Shown: positions 16,808 through 26,249 of the stretch, in pieces
How the letters are laid out: each line of letters starts with the position of its first letter
Numbering within the stretch: position 1 is the first letter of the stretch
From: a bacterium
Lineage (GTDB): Bacteria > Planctomycetota > UBA1135 > UBA2386
Assembly (NCBI GenBank): GCA_024743115.1
Contig: JANSXC010000023.1
Coordinates: forward strand, 1 to 64,000
Direction of reading: 5' to 3'
DNA: 64,000 nt
Notes under the pieces: generated by a model
The model's input: the letters and a program-made list of their open reading frames with translations, nothing else
What the model was told of the DNA's origin: nothing
The model's database searches: none
Program-made: the position numbers and the translations under genes

Positions 16808-18361
16808 CTAGAGCGGCAGCCAGTAGTACTCGACGTGCAGCGTCTTGGTGGGGTCGTCGGGCAGGTAATTGCCCTCGAGCAGCCAGTTCCACAGGTCGTC
16901 AATGCCGTCGACGAATGGCCCGGCGGTGCCGTTCTTGGACTTCCACTTGCCGTCGTAGCCCTGGCGGAGGAAGTGCACAGCCGTCTCGGCGCTCGGCTCC
17001 TGGCCAGGGCACAGCCAGTGAATCACGGCCACGTTCTCCCAGACCGGGCTCGGCCAATCGTCCGGACCCTCGAAGCCTTCGTGCCCCATCAGATCGGCCA
17101 GCGTGTGGCCGTCGCGGAACCACATCTCGCAACCGATCAGGCAGCGCAGCGCCCAGAGCATGCAGTTCGATCCTTCGATCGGAGGCGACTCAGGGTCCTC
17201 TTGAACCCACATGTAGCGCATCATCGCGTGCGGGTTGTTGGGGTCGACGTGCGGCCCCGGCAGGCCGCGAAGCGGGGCCGTCTGCGGCAGTATCGCCATC
17301 GGGGTGGCGCCAGCGAGACCGGTCAGCGACGGTGCGATCGCGGTCGGCATCGTCACGCCGCCGCTCAGCTGGGGTGCCGGGCGACTCGAGACCGGCACGC
17401 CGGTGTGTTGCTGGTCCCACACAACGAAATCGGTCACGGCTTGCGCGAGCTCCGCCGAAGTCGCGAGGCCGCTGGCGCCATGCAGTTCAGGATGAAGGAA
17501 CGGTCGCGACCGTTGCGTGCGGATCGCTTCGACGAGACATAGCAGCACCGATGCGACCCTCGGGCGCCCATGGAGCTGGGAGCTCATCGGATGAAAGCAC
17601 CGCTCGGCCTGGCAGGGTAGCGTCGGATCGACGGTCGCCGCGGCGGCAATCAGGGCTGGTACGGCGGTGTCGCCCATGTGCGCGAGACGCAGATAGGCGT
17701 AGTCGGCGCGTTCGATGTGGGTCTGGGTCTGGAGCGCCGTGATGAACTCCGCGATCACCGGCGCGGTCGTGATGCCGATCGGCGCGATCGCGGCACCCGT
17801 TGCCAGCGGTTGCGGCGCGGGACCGTTCTGGAACAGGTGTTCGAGCAGGTAGATCGCATCGGCGAGGTCGAGATTGGTGTCGCCGTTACAGTCCCCGCAC
17901 AGGTCGCTCGCCCGAGTCGGTCGGTCACCGAGCATCAGATAGTCGATGATCGTCGTGGCGTCGGCGATGTTGACGACGCCGTCGCCGTTGAAGTCGCCCG
18001 CGCTGTCGAACGTTCGGAGCTCCGACGCCGTAGCCGGGCCGTTGCCGCCAGACATCGTGATGACGTAGCGATCCCCTGTTGCGGCCGGTTGCACGAGCGG
18101 AACACGCAGCGCGCGAGTCGTGACGGGAGCGTCGAACACGCTGGTGGTCACGCCGGCGCGGATGCGGTGGATCTGCAGGCTCGCCGGGGGCAGCCCCTGC
18201 AGGGCTCCGAGGTCGATCCAGGTGTCCCCGACCTGCACGCTCGCAAACGCCTCGACGACAGTCGCGGGTGGGGGAGCGGTCTGTGCGGGCGCGGTGAGTG
18301 CCGTTGCGCTGGAGAAGAAGATGGCGGCGATGGCGCGCGCCGGCAGAGGGCGGTCGTTCAT
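16808..18361 (-). CDS. Secreted dockerin-containing protein
   Basis: A 517-residue exported protein (signal peptide about residues 1-27, ending PAQ). Residues 122-143 and 155-177 are two EF-hand-like dockerin type I repeats: DFNGDGVVNIADATTIIDYL and DCNGDTNLDLADAIYLLEHL. The long C-terminal part has several Cys pairs (for example CQAERCF and CMLWALRCLIGCEMWF) that may form disulfides, and a Trp-rich end. No catalytic motif was found. In planctomycetes dockerin repeats are common in surface proteins and do not imply a cellulosome. It stands 63 bases upstream of the ECF sigma gene on the same strand, so co-regulation is possible. Confidence 0.78.
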   Translation of the reverse strand: MNDRPLPARAIAAIFFSSATALTAPAQTAPPPATVVEAFASVQVGDTWIDLGALQGLPPASLQIHRIRAGVTTSVFDAPVTTRALRVPLVQPAATGDRYVITMSGGNGPATASELRTFDSAGDFNGDGVVNIADATTIIDYLMLGDRPTRASDLCGDCNGDTNLDLADAIYLLEHLFQNGPAPQPLATGAAIAPIGITTAPVIAEFITALQTQTHIERADYAYLRLAHMGDTAVPALIAAAATVDPTLPCQAERCFHPMSSQLHGRPRVASVLLCLVEAIRTQRSRPFLHPELHGASGLATSAELAQAVTDFVVWDQQHTGVPVSSRPAPQLSGGVTMPTAIAPSLTGLAGATPMAILPQTAPLRGLPGPHVDPNNPHAMMRYMWVQEDPESPPIEGSNCMLWALRCLIGCEMWFRDGHTLADLMGHEGFEGPDDWPSPVWENVAVIHWLCPGQEPSAETAVHFLRQGYDGKWKSKNGTAGPFVDGIDDLWNWLLEGNYLPDDPTKTLHVEYYWLPL

Positions 18362-18453
18362 GATGGTTCGCAGTGGGGTCCGGTCATGAGGCGCAGCCGG
18401 CGCCTGAACCGGGTACCGAAATCACTGCCAACCGGTGCAATCTCTGCCGGTGT

Positions 18454-20274
18454 CTACCCCAGCGCCCGGCGCAACCGCTCGACGTACTCCGTCGCGCTGT
18501 GGTCCCCTGCCGACTCCTTCACAGCGACCTTGAGCTCGGTGTTGCCGCCGAACGCGACGTCGAGCCAGCGGGTCCAACCGGCGGACTCGACCTCGAGAAC
18601 GCCGTCGCCATTGAAGTAGAGGACCTTCCCCGTGTGGTGGTACTTCATGGCACGCGCGGGGACGCGCGGGACGACGTCGCGATGGTTGACGTAGCGGAAG
18701 TAGCGGCCGCCCATCACGTCGTCGAGGCCCTTGACGAAGTCGGCATCGCCGACGCGCGGCTGGCCGATCGTGTAGAGACCCGCGACGGCAGTGAGGTTCT
18801 TGTGGCACAGCCGGGATGCCGCGAGCACCGCGAGAGCGCCGCCGAGGCTGTGACCCGTGAGCCAGACGGTCTTGCCGTCCTTCTCGGTATTGGCGCCGAT
18901 GCTCTTCAGGTAGGCAACTAGTTGGTCCCAGACGTCTGCCAGGGCGTCGTGGAAGCCCGTGTGCACCTTGCCGCCGGCTGACCAGTCGCGCAGCACGAAC
19001 TGCGCATCGGTCCAGAAGTCCTCGACGTTGGTCTCGGTGCCGCGGAATGCGACGATGACGAAGTTCTTCCACTCTGCGACGTGCACCTGTGTGCCACCGT
19101 TGTCGATCAGCTTCGCCGGTGACTCGGGCTTGCACCCGGCGATTGAGGATTGGAACCCGGCTTCGGTTTGATACGCCAGTTCGGCGAACTTGCCGAGCCA
19201 GTAGCCGTTGCCGTTCGAGTGCGAGAAGTCGGCGGCGGAGAATGCGGTCGAGAAGTCGGGTTTCACAGCCGGCTTCGCTGCCGCATCGGACTGGCCGTCG
19301 CCGGCCCCGTCACCGGCTTTGCCGTCCTTCTTCGCGCCGTCGGCCTTCGCATCGGAGCTTTCGCCGGTGATCTTGGCGCGGGCCCTGAGCATGGACTGCA
19401 GGGTCTTGAACCAGAACGGTGCGCCCATCGACACCGCGAGCGCACTGACGAGCATGCCGAAGATCATGGTCAGCCAGGCGCCGAAGCGTTCCCAGCCGGA
19501 TGTGTCCGTCAGGGTGCTGATGGTTCCCTTGGACCAACCGAGCAAGGGCTCGAGCTTCCTCAGTTCGGCAACAGCCGACTTCATGGACTCGATCTCGGTC
19601 TTGTTTGCCGCGTTCTCCCCCGAGTGGCTCGCGACGAGTGCTTCGGCCTGGGCGACGGCCTGGGCCCTGGCTGCCGGCGAGTCATAGAGCACTCGCGTCA
19701 TACGAGCCGTGTCGGCGTTGACCGCTATGACGATCAACAGGCCGAACACGAACGTCAGTTTTTGCGCCCAGCGGCGATAGTTGCTGCCGATGCGCTGCAT
19801 CGCGTCATTGAACGATTGGGCGACGAGCGGTGCGAGCTTCGCGCGGTCGTGGTCCGCGCGCTGCCACAGCTCTCGCATGTGGCGGGCGAAGCCGACCTCG
19901 CGATCGCTATCGTTGGCTTCGTCTTCGAGCAGGGTCAGCCGCTGCAGGAACGTGCGCTCGATACCGTCCTTCTTGGGGTCGTAGTCCGCGACGACGGCAA
20001 TACACGCTTCGCTGAACGTCTCGCTCGGAATGTACGACGGCACGCTCCGCAGTGCTTTGGTACTCGTCTTGTCACCCGAGAGCGCCCGGATCTCAGGTCG
20101 GTCGAAGAGCGCGCGGCTGTGTCGACCCATCAAGCGCTCGACGCCGTCGCGCAGCGTCTTGGCACGCTCGCGGCGATACTGAGCGATGGCTTCGACCACC
20201 GTCGTGCAAACGAGCGCGAGCACGAGGTAGACGACGACGAGACCGATCGCAACATCCAGTACTTCCAATCCCAT
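18454..20274 (-). CDS. Membrane-anchored class 3 lipase-like hydrolase
   Basis: A 606-residue protein with an unusual long N-terminal membrane region: hydrophobic segments at about residues 5-30, 170-190 and 255-285, separated by helical stretches. A charged Asp/Lys-rich linker (about 300-335) leads to an alpha/beta-hydrolase domain of the lipase class 3 family (about 345-570). The nucleophile is Ser476 in VWLTGHSLGGALAVL; likely acid and base are the Asp in VGDADFVKGLDD region and a His in NHRDVVPRVP. The IVAFRGTE strand near 410 is diagnostic for lipase_3. The substrate, triglyceride or phospholipid, cannot be told. The enzyme part most likely lies on the cytoplasmic or periplasmic face depending on the number of helices. 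Confidence 0.82.
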   Translation of the reverse strand: MGLEVLDVAIGLVVVYLVLALVCTTVVEAIAQYRRERAKTLRDGVERLMGRHSRALFDRPEIRALSGDKTSTKALRSVPSYIPSETFSEACIAVVADYDPKKDGIERTFLQRLTLLEDEANDSDREVGFARHMRELWQRADHDRAKLAPLVAQSFNDAMQRIGSNYRRWAQKLTFVFGLLIVIAVNADTARMTRVLYDSPAARAQAVAQAEALVASHSGENAANKTEIESMKSAVAELRKLEPLLGWSKGTISTLTDTSGWERFGAWLTMIFGMLVSALAVSMGAPFWFKTLQSMLRARAKITGESSDAKADGAKKDGKAGDGAGDGQSDAAAKPAVKPDFSTAFSAADFSHSNGNGYWLGKFAELAYQTEAGFQSSIAGCKPESPAKLIDNGGTQVHVAEWKNFVIVAFRGTETNVEDFWTDAQFVLRDWSAGGKVHTGFHDALADVWDQLVAYLKSIGANTEKDGKTVWLTGHSLGGALAVLAASRLCHKNLTAVAGLYTIGQPRVGDADFVKGLDDVMGGRYFRYVNHRDVVPRVPARAMKYHHTGKVLYFNGDGVLEVESAGWTRWLDVAFGGNTELKVAVKESAGDHSATEYVERLRRALG

Positions 20275-20329
20275 GGCTCACATTGTGACCTGAGCCATCG
20301 TCGGACGCCAACGGTGTCGGCGTTCTTGA

Positions 20330-22573
20330 TCAGCGTTTCTCGGAGAGTCCGTCGGCTCCACGACCGAGATGGCGATCGAAGTGTGCCATGAGCTTGCCGA
20401 GCAGGTATCGCGCGTAGTGTCGCCGTCCGGTCCAACCATGAGTGGCGGCCGGCGCGAACGCGAAGTCGAAGTCCTTGCCCTGTCGCATCAGATCTTCGGC
20501 GAGCGCGACGATGGTCTTGAACGGCACGACCTGGTCCTGCATGCCGTGGATCAGCAGCAGAGGATCCTGGAGATTGCCCGCGTACTGCGCGGCGCCGCGT
20601 CGGAATGCGTCGGGGTGGGTGTCAGGGCGGCGAACGATCGCGACGTCGTCACCACCGAAGAAGTAGGGGTCGACCGCGGCGGCGCACGCGACTCCGGCAT
20701 CGAACAGACCCGGCTTCTTCAACAGCGAGTAGACCGTCAGCGTGCCGCCATAGCTGCTGCCCCAGATGCCGATGCGGTCGGGATCCACGTACGACAGTTT
20801 CTCGAGATAGGCGACTGCGCTCGCCAGGTCGTCGAGATCCTTGCCCGCGAAGTCGGTCAGGAACTCTTCGCGGAACTCGCGGCCGTAGCCCGTGCTGCCA
20901 CGGACATCGACCTGAACGACGATGTAACCCTTGGCGACGAGCAACTGCTGAAACAGACCGTAGAACCCCGCCCAGCGGTTGCGAACGGTGTTGGAGTAGA
21001 CCGGGCCGAAGATCACGGGGTGTCGGCGCGTTCTGTCGAGATCGGTCGGCTCCAGGATCCGCGCGTGGAGAGTGGCGTCGTCGACGCCACTCGGGAACGT
21101 CACGTAACGTGGTGTCGCCCAGTTCTGCGCCGTGAAGGCGGGCGGGCGCGAGTTCGTGATGCGTCGCTCGTCGTCCGCGCCGTAATCGACGAGAAAGAGT
21201 TCGGTCGGCGAGAGATCGGCGCTGTGCAGCACCGCCAGCCGTCGGCCGTTCGGGGCAGGATAGGGTCGCGCCTGACCCGGTCTGGTCGTGTGTCGGGTCG
21301 GTGTGCCGCCGTCGAGCGTCGTGCGAAAGACGTGCTGTTCGTACGGGCTCGGCGCGTTCGCGGTGTAGTGGATCCCGCCGTCCGCCGTGACGATCGGACT
21401 GCTCGTTACGTCGAAACGCGGGTCGGTCAGCAGTCGTGGTGTCGGCAGGTTCGATGCGACGCCGTCGATCCCGAGCGAGTAGAGCCCATAGCGGTCCGCG
21501 AGATCCGCGAGCACGATCACATGGTGCCCGTTCGGGTGCCAGGCGGAGCCGCAGGTCGTGTAGACGCGCGTCTCGCGGTGGTCATGGAAGACCTCGCGCA
21601 ATCGATCGTTCGACGGCTCGTAGACGTGCAGCCAGCGATCGACCGCCGTGTCGGCCTCACGGTCGATCAGAAGGCGACCTCTTGCCGACCAGGAGAAGTC
21701 GACGATACGCACGTCAGTCTGGTCGGGTAGATCGATCAGTCGGAGTTCCCCGCTCTCGACCGCGAGGATGCCGACGGTGCGCCGTTCGTTGGGGTCGCCG
21801 GGATAGCTGCGCCGTACGAGGTTGGGTTCGGTCTCCTTGCCGAGATAGTTCGGAAACGGCACCGTGCGCATCTCCCGGCGATCGACATGGTGAACCGCGA
21901 TACGCCGGCTGTCCGGCGACCAGGCGTATGTCGGGCCGCCCCAGACGTACGGTCCGATCTCGACGTCGGGACGATGATAGCGCCCGAGCGGCAGCTTCGA
22001 GATCGCGGGCACGCCGACGGTGGTGACGCGCCGGACCCGACCGTTGGCCAATTCGACGAGCCAGAGATCCGCGGCCTTCAGGAAGGACGCATAGCGCCCG
22101 TCGGGCGACACCTGCAGATCGGAAGGACCGCCCGCGATGGCCGCGATCGGCCGGGAGTTGCCGTTGAGGTCCGTCCGTCGCAGTTCGCCCGCTTGCAGAT
22201 AGACCAGCCCCGAACTGTCGGGCAGCCACGCGAACTGACGCACGGCGGCGCGGCCTTCGGTGTCACTGTTTCCGGCGGTACGGTTCAGGCGCCGCAGGTC
22301 ACTGCCGTCGGCCTCAACGAGCCAGATCTCGCTGCGAGTGCCGTTCACGTCCCGCCAGCGAAACGCCAGCCGCGAACTGTCCGGCGCCCACGATGGACTG
22401 CTCGGTGAAGTGCCCGTCAGTTGCGAGCGTGACAGGATTCGATCGAGCGTGAGTTTCGTCGGGCGCTCCGTACTCCGCCCATTGGCGGGCGCCGAGGATT
22501 GCCGTTCGGGATCGCCCGCCAGCGTGCAACCGAACGCGAGAATCGACGCGATGTACAGTGCCGCGGTCCGCAT
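20330..22573 (-). CDS. S9 family prolyl oligopeptidase / dipeptidyl-peptidase IV-like
   Basis: A 747-residue serine peptidase. A lipoprotein-type signal with Cys16 in LAFGCTL opens the protein. The N-terminal beta-propeller (about 40-480) shows repeated WSPDSRR, SPDGRYA-type blades, including YVWGGPTYAWSPDSRRIA. The C-terminal alpha/beta-hydrolase domain has the triad Ser607 in GIWGSSYGGT, Asp680 in LLIHGMQDQVVP and His712 in ATHGWTG. Length and order fit the DPP IV branch (S9B) of family S9, which removes dipeptides from peptides with Pro or Ala at position two. Probably anchored in the envelope and involved in peptide scavenging. Confidence 0.92.
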   Translation of the reverse strand: MRTAALYIASILAFGCTLAGDPERQSSAPANGRSTERPTKLTLDRILSRSQLTGTSPSSPSWAPDSSRLAFRWRDVNGTRSEIWLVEADGSDLRRLNRTAGNSDTEGRAAVRQFAWLPDSSGLVYLQAGELRRTDLNGNSRPIAAIAGGPSDLQVSPDGRYASFLKAADLWLVELANGRVRRVTTVGVPAISKLPLGRYHRPDVEIGPYVWGGPTYAWSPDSRRIAVHHVDRREMRTVPFPNYLGKETEPNLVRRSYPGDPNERRTVGILAVESGELRLIDLPDQTDVRIVDFSWSARGRLLIDREADTAVDRWLHVYEPSNDRLREVFHDHRETRVYTTCGSAWHPNGHHVIVLADLADRYGLYSLGIDGVASNLPTPRLLTDPRFDVTSSPIVTADGGIHYTANAPSPYEQHVFRTTLDGGTPTRHTTRPGQARPYPAPNGRRLAVLHSADLSPTELFLVDYGADDERRITNSRPPAFTAQNWATPRYVTFPSGVDDATLHARILEPTDLDRTRRHPVIFGPVYSNTVRNRWAGFYGLFQQLLVAKGYIVVQVDVRGSTGYGREFREEFLTDFAGKDLDDLASAVAYLEKLSYVDPDRIGIWGSSYGGTLTVYSLLKKPGLFDAGVACAAAVDPYFFGGDDVAIVRRPDTHPDAFRRGAAQYAGNLQDPLLLIHGMQDQVVPFKTIVALAEDLMRQGKDFDFAFAPAATHGWTGRRHYARYLLGKLMAHFDRHLGRGADGLSEKR

Positions 22574-22649
22574 GGCGGCGTTGCTATCCGAACGCGCGAT
22601 CGCAGGTCAAGAGACGCTCTCCGTCGCGTGTGCCGCTAGGATCATGGCG

Positions 22650-22877
22650 ATGACCTCGCCGCAACAGCCCATCGAGACCGCGTCGGCGTCGGTTGCCGAA
22701 TATCATGCCGAGATCGAGGGACTCCGGCTGCAAGTCGTGCTCGGACCCGCGGACCTGTGGCGCGGGATCGTGTTGAAGGTGGTGTTCACTGCGGTGCTGA
22801 TCGCGGGTATCTGGCGCGATCTGACCGATCGGCGGGCGTCGCGCTCATCGGGTAAGGCGGTCGCTGCCTGTGCGTGA
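22650..22877 (+). CDS. Small single-helix membrane protein, translationally coupled to the cytochrome gene
   Basis: A 75-residue protein with one hydrophobic segment at about residues 40-58 (WRGIVLKVVFTAVLIAGIW). The start could also be the in-frame ATG at 22644. It ends inside the start of the next gene: GTGCGTGA at 22870-22877 holds both the GTG start of the cytochrome gene and this gene's TGA stop. Such overlap argues that it is a real gene and that the two products are made together. No family recognised. Confidence 0.55.
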   Translation: MTSPQQPIETASASVAEYHAEIEGLRLQVVLGPADLWRGIVLKVVFTAVLIAGIWRDLTDRRASRSSGKAVAACA

Positions 22878-24168
22878 CCGCTGCAGTCCTGCTGTTGCGG
22901 CGGCGACGTTCGCTTTCGCGTCGGTGGTTGTGGCGCAAGAGTCCGCCGCTCCGGCGCCGCGCGGCCCCGGGTTTCACGGGCGTGCTCCCAACCACTATGC
23001 GACGGCGACAGCCGACAATGCCGCGACCCGTCTCGACGCTCAGCTCGAGAGCGGGGTCGCCCAACTACCGTTCGACGAGCAGCGCGGCTACCTGCTCGGT
23101 CTGCTCGAACGGCTCGACATACCCGTCGAGAGTCAGACGCTGGTGTTCAGCAAGACGAGCAAACAGCGGCAGCACATCGGGCCGAGCAATCCGCGTGCGG
23201 TGTACTTCGGTCGGGATGCCTACGTCGGTTGGATCCCCGGCGCGCCGTTGCTCGAGATCGCGGTCGGCGACGATCGGCTCGGGCTCGCGTTCTACACGTT
23301 GGCGCAGCGGGCCGACGAGCCGCCGCGGATCGTGCGCGACGACTCGTGCCTGAGCTGTCACGGCACGAGTCGAACACGGCACGAGCCCGGGTTGCTCGCG
23401 CGCTCGGTCTTCCCCGATGCGGGCGGGGAACCGATTCAGCAGGCGCCGCAGAGCAACGTGCAACAGGAGACGCCGATCGCCGAGCGTTGGGGCGGCTGGC
23501 TCGTCACCGGCACGATCTCGACGTCACATCGTGGCAATGCGATCGCGCGGCGCGACGACGCGGGCGGTTACGTGCTCGCTTCGCGCCGCCTGCAGTCCAT
23601 CGCCGAACTCGACTGGAACTTCCGGGCGGAGCGGTACCCGCGGCCGACGAGCGACATCGGTGCACTGCTCGCGCTCGAACACCATGTCACGGTGCACAAC
23701 GCGTTCGTGCGCGCGTTGATGGTGAGCCGGGTCTGGCTCGTCAACGAAGACGCAGCAGCGGACCGGGAAGTTGCGAATCGGATCGATGACCTCGCTCACG
23801 AGCTGGTTCGGCTGCTCCTGCTCGAGCGGATCGCGCCGCTCGCGGCGGACGGGATCGTTCCTGATCCGGAGTTCACCGCGGCGTACTCGGCGCACTGGCC
23901 GATGGCGGCGGACGGCTCGCGGTTGGGCGAGCTCGACGAGAACGGTTCGCTGTTCTCGTTGCCGTTGTCGCCGCTGCTGCACTCGCCGGCCTTCGCGCGC
24001 CTGCCCGAGCCGTTGCGGCGGCGTGTGCTGCATCGGCTGAACGTCGCGATCCGGCGCGGCGTCCCGCCCGGCCACGTCGAGCTGTCGCGCGCGCACCGCG
24101 CGCGACTCGACCACCACCTGCGCGGCACGTTGTCCAATTGGCCACCGCCGCGGCGCGCGCGCCGCTGA
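22870..24168 (+). CDS. Periplasmic mono-heme c-type cytochrome-like protein
   Basis: A 432-residue exported protein starting at GTG with a signal peptide (about residues 1-22, ending VVAQE). A single heme c attachment site, CLSCH, is at residues 160-164, within DDSCLSCHGTSRT. Before it is a region I recall from uncharacterised planctomycete and acidobacterial cytochromes: LVFSKTSKQRQHIGPSNPR followed by VYFGRDAYVGW. The C-terminal half is helical. It is much longer than a normal class I cytochrome c, so a redox enzyme or sensor rather than a simple electron carrier is possible. Coupled by an 8-base overlap to the small membrane protein upstream, and its stop abuts the stop of the convergent gene at 24169. 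Confidence 0.8.
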   Translation: MRDRCSPAVAAATFAFASVVVAQESAAPAPRGPGFHGRAPNHYATATADNAATRLDAQLESGVAQLPFDEQRGYLLGLLERLDIPVESQTLVFSKTSKQRQHIGPSNPRAVYFGRDAYVGWIPGAPLLEIAVGDDRLGLAFYTLAQRADEPPRIVRDDSCLSCHGTSRTRHEPGLLARSVFPDAGGEPIQQAPQSNVQQETPIAERWGGWLVTGTISTSHRGNAIARRDDAGGYVLASRRLQSIAELDWNFRAERYPRPTSDIGALLALEHHVTVHNAFVRALMVSRVWLVNEDAAADREVANRIDDLAHELVRLLLLERIAPLAADGIVPDPEFTAAYSAHWPMAADGSRLGELDENGSLFSLPLSPLLHSPAFARLPEPLRRRVLHRLNVAIRRGVPPGHVELSRAHRARLDHHLRGTLSNWPPPRRARR

Positions 24169-25602
24169 TCAGTCGGCGGTCGTCACGCCCCGGTCCACGG
24201 TGCCGTGGTCCTGAGGACCGAGTAGCGCGCCGAGAGTCAGCGCCGCGCCGGGCAGCAGGTGCAGTGTCATGCGATCGGTGCCCGTTGCGAGCGCCCACGC
24301 GACCGCGGTGAACGTGATGAAGACGAGCGAATAGGCCAGCAGCGCCCCGAACACGAAGACCGCGACCGTCATCGCGGGTTCTCGCCACTGGCGCCAGCGC
24401 AACAGTGCAGCGAGCAGGCAGAGCAACAGGAGCCAGCGCCCCGACCAGGCGATCAGTTCCGCTCCGAAGCCTGTCAGGACCGTGCCGATCTGCGCCGTGA
24501 AGTTGTTCGCAAAGCGCTCGAGCATGCCCTGACCCTGGTTGATCGCGGGGTTCATGATCAGGGTGACCAGGCCGTACTGGCGATTGAACGCCATCCCGAG
24601 CAGCAGCACGGTCGTAGGCACGATTGCCCAGAGCCATGGCAGCAGCCGGAACCTCGGCCGCGCGTTCGTCGATGACGCTGGCCGAAGCTTCGCGAGCAGC
24701 GCGCTGGCCGTGGCGGCGATGGCGAACACGACGAGCAGCATCTTGGCCTCGTTCTTGATCGCCAGTGCAAGCGCCAACGAAACCCAGAGCAATCGCCAGT
24801 GAACGGCGGACCCGGTCGCGCGGTACCGCAGGAACGAGTCTGTGACCGCGAGCATGGCGCACCCGAGCATCGCATCCGCCATCGCGGTCTTGCCGTACTG
24901 CAGCAGTGGCGTGCTCGCGACCGCTACGAGGATCGCGGTGCCGGCGATCGGGTTCGCCCAGCGACGGAGCGAGCCCGATAGCAGCATCAGGCCGGCGAAC
25001 GTGAACGCCTGGATCGGTATTCGGCTCTCGTAGAGCGCGATCCCGTCCAGGTTCGCGTAGGCCAGGCACTGCATCAGCGGGTTCAGCAGCGGATAGTCCG
25101 GGTTGCCGACATGGAACGTCAGTCCGAAGCCGATGGCGAAGTCGGGCGAGCAATACAGCACGCGGGCCTTGGCGTTCCAGATCAGGCCTTCGTCGCCGCC
25201 CATGATCGGCTGGAAGTTCTGCACCAGACACTGATCGACGAACACGAGCGCGCACGCGATCGTCGCGAACATCAGCAACCAGTCGAACGGTTGCGGTGAC
25301 CGTGCTGGTGCGGGATCTGCTGCTTGACGTCGCCGCGACCAAAGCCACAGCGCGCCGCCGAGGAGCATCGCGCTGCCGGGCAGAAGCAGGGCCGGCGTCG
25401 GTTTGCCAGTCGCGAGCCAGAGGAACGTCAGCGGCGCGAGGGCGAGCTGGCCGATCAGATAGGCGAGCCCGGCGAACTCACGGCGACCGCTGGTGAACCG
25501 CAGGCCGAACGCCTGCACGATCCCGATGCCGAGGCCGGCCGGCGCGGCGACCGCGGTGGCGAGGGTCCAGAGCTGGCTGCTCAGTCCTTCTGGTATCGCC
25601 AC
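24169..25602 (-). CDS. Polytopic GT-C-like glycosyltransferase candidate
   Basis: About 477 residues with eleven or so hydrophobic segments. The first large outer loop has an acidic motif in QPIMGGDEGLIWNAKARVLY, placed like the catalytic loop of GT39/GT83-type glycosyltransferases that use polyprenyl-phosphate sugars. The open frame continues upstream to 25863 but this would overlap the preceding gene fully; a GTG at 25602 starts the protein 21 bases before the end of that gene and gives a sensible first helix (LWTLATAVAAPAGLGIGIV). The start is uncertain. It probably works with the small membrane protein encoded just upstream. Confidence 0.7.
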   Translation of the reverse strand: MAIPEGLSSQLWTLATAVAAPAGLGIGIVQAFGLRFTSGRREFAGLAYLIGQLALAPLTFLWLATGKPTPALLLPGSAMLLGGALWLWSRRRQAADPAPARSPQPFDWLLMFATIACALVFVDQCLVQNFQPIMGGDEGLIWNAKARVLYCSPDFAIGFGLTFHVGNPDYPLLNPLMQCLAYANLDGIALYESRIPIQAFTFAGLMLLSGSLRRWANPIAGTAILVAVASTPLLQYGKTAMADAMLGCAMLAVTDSFLRYRATGSAVHWRLLWVSLALALAIKNEAKMLLVVFAIAATASALLAKLRPASSTNARPRFRLLPWLWAIVPTTVLLLGMAFNRQYGLVTLIMNPAINQGQGMLERFANNFTAQIGTVLTGFGAELIAWSGRWLLLLCLLAALLRWRQWREPAMTVAVFVFGALLAYSLVFITFTAVAWALATGTDRMTLHLLPGAALTLGALLGPQDHGTVDRGVTTAD

Positions 25603-26153
25603 AGCTGGCACCTCCCGTTCTCGGCGGCCATGGTCCAGCCCTTGCGACCGCGTGGCAGACCGAAGCTCAGTGGATCGTCGGCGATCTTCGGTGGCAGCAG
25701 TGGTTTGATCTGGCGGAGGAATTCGGCGCCGGGGCCCAGCACCCAGACCGTCGTTCCCGATGCCGCCATCGTCTCGGCGGTGGGGATCGCGTTGGGCATC
25801 GCACGCGAAACGGTCGGTGTTGGGTAGGTGAGGGTGCGGAGCTGCTCGACGAGCTGCATCCAATCGATGACTGGCTGATATCGCTCGGCAGAAGTGGTCG
25901 TCGCCGGGTCGATGCGCAGCGGTGCGGGCCAGTCGACGAACAGCCAGGCGCTGTCCGGGACGGACTCCTCGATGAGATGGTAGACGGCAGCGCCTTCACC
26001 GAGCCTGGCATCGATGCGGCGAGGGTTGCCCGCCGTCAGCAGTTCCCAGCGGCCGACGCGGTTGTCGCGCAGGGTCAGCTTGCCGAGATACCAGGCCGAC
26101 AGTCCGGCCTGCACGATCACGACGCCGAGCACGAGCAACCGGAGCGGGCTCAT
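25581..26153 (-). CDS. Small membrane-anchored protein beside a GT-C-like gene
   Basis: A 190-residue protein with one N-terminal membrane helix (about residues 4-24, LRLLVLGVVIVQAGLSAWYL) and an extracytoplasmic domain. The outer part mixes beta strands and short helices, ends in GRCQLWRYQKD, and has no enzyme motif I know. It overlaps the start of the multi-helix glycosyltransferase-like gene by about 20 bases, so the two are probably one transcription unit and may form one complex. Confidence 0.6.
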   Translation of the reverse strand: MSPLRLLVLGVVIVQAGLSAWYLGKLTLRDNRVGRWELLTAGNPRRIDARLGEGAAVYHLIEESVPDSAWLFVDWPAPLRIDPATTTSAERYQPVIDWMQLVEQLRTLTYPTPTVSRAMPNAIPTAETMAASGTTVWVLGPGAEFLRQIKPLLPPKIADDPLSFGLPRGRKGWTMAAENGRCQLWRYQKD

Positions 26154-26188
26154 GCGGCGGGTCGGGCCGTCGCGTATCGACCGGCCGG

Positions 26189-26235
26189 CGTCGGGGTCAG
26201 GAGTCTCACGAGAAGCATGCGAACGGACCCCGACG
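26189..26235 (-). terminator. Hairpin after the MarR-GNAT gene, possible terminator
   Basis: A perfect 10-bp inverted repeat, CGTCGGGGTC (26189-26198) and GACCCCGACG (26226-26235), separated by 27 bases, between the MarR-GNAT stop and the next gene on the same strand. There is no T-run, so it may be a factor-independent pause, a rho-linked end or a regulator site rather than a classic terminator. Confidence 0.35.
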
Positions 26236-26249
26236 ATCGTAGTCGGCCG

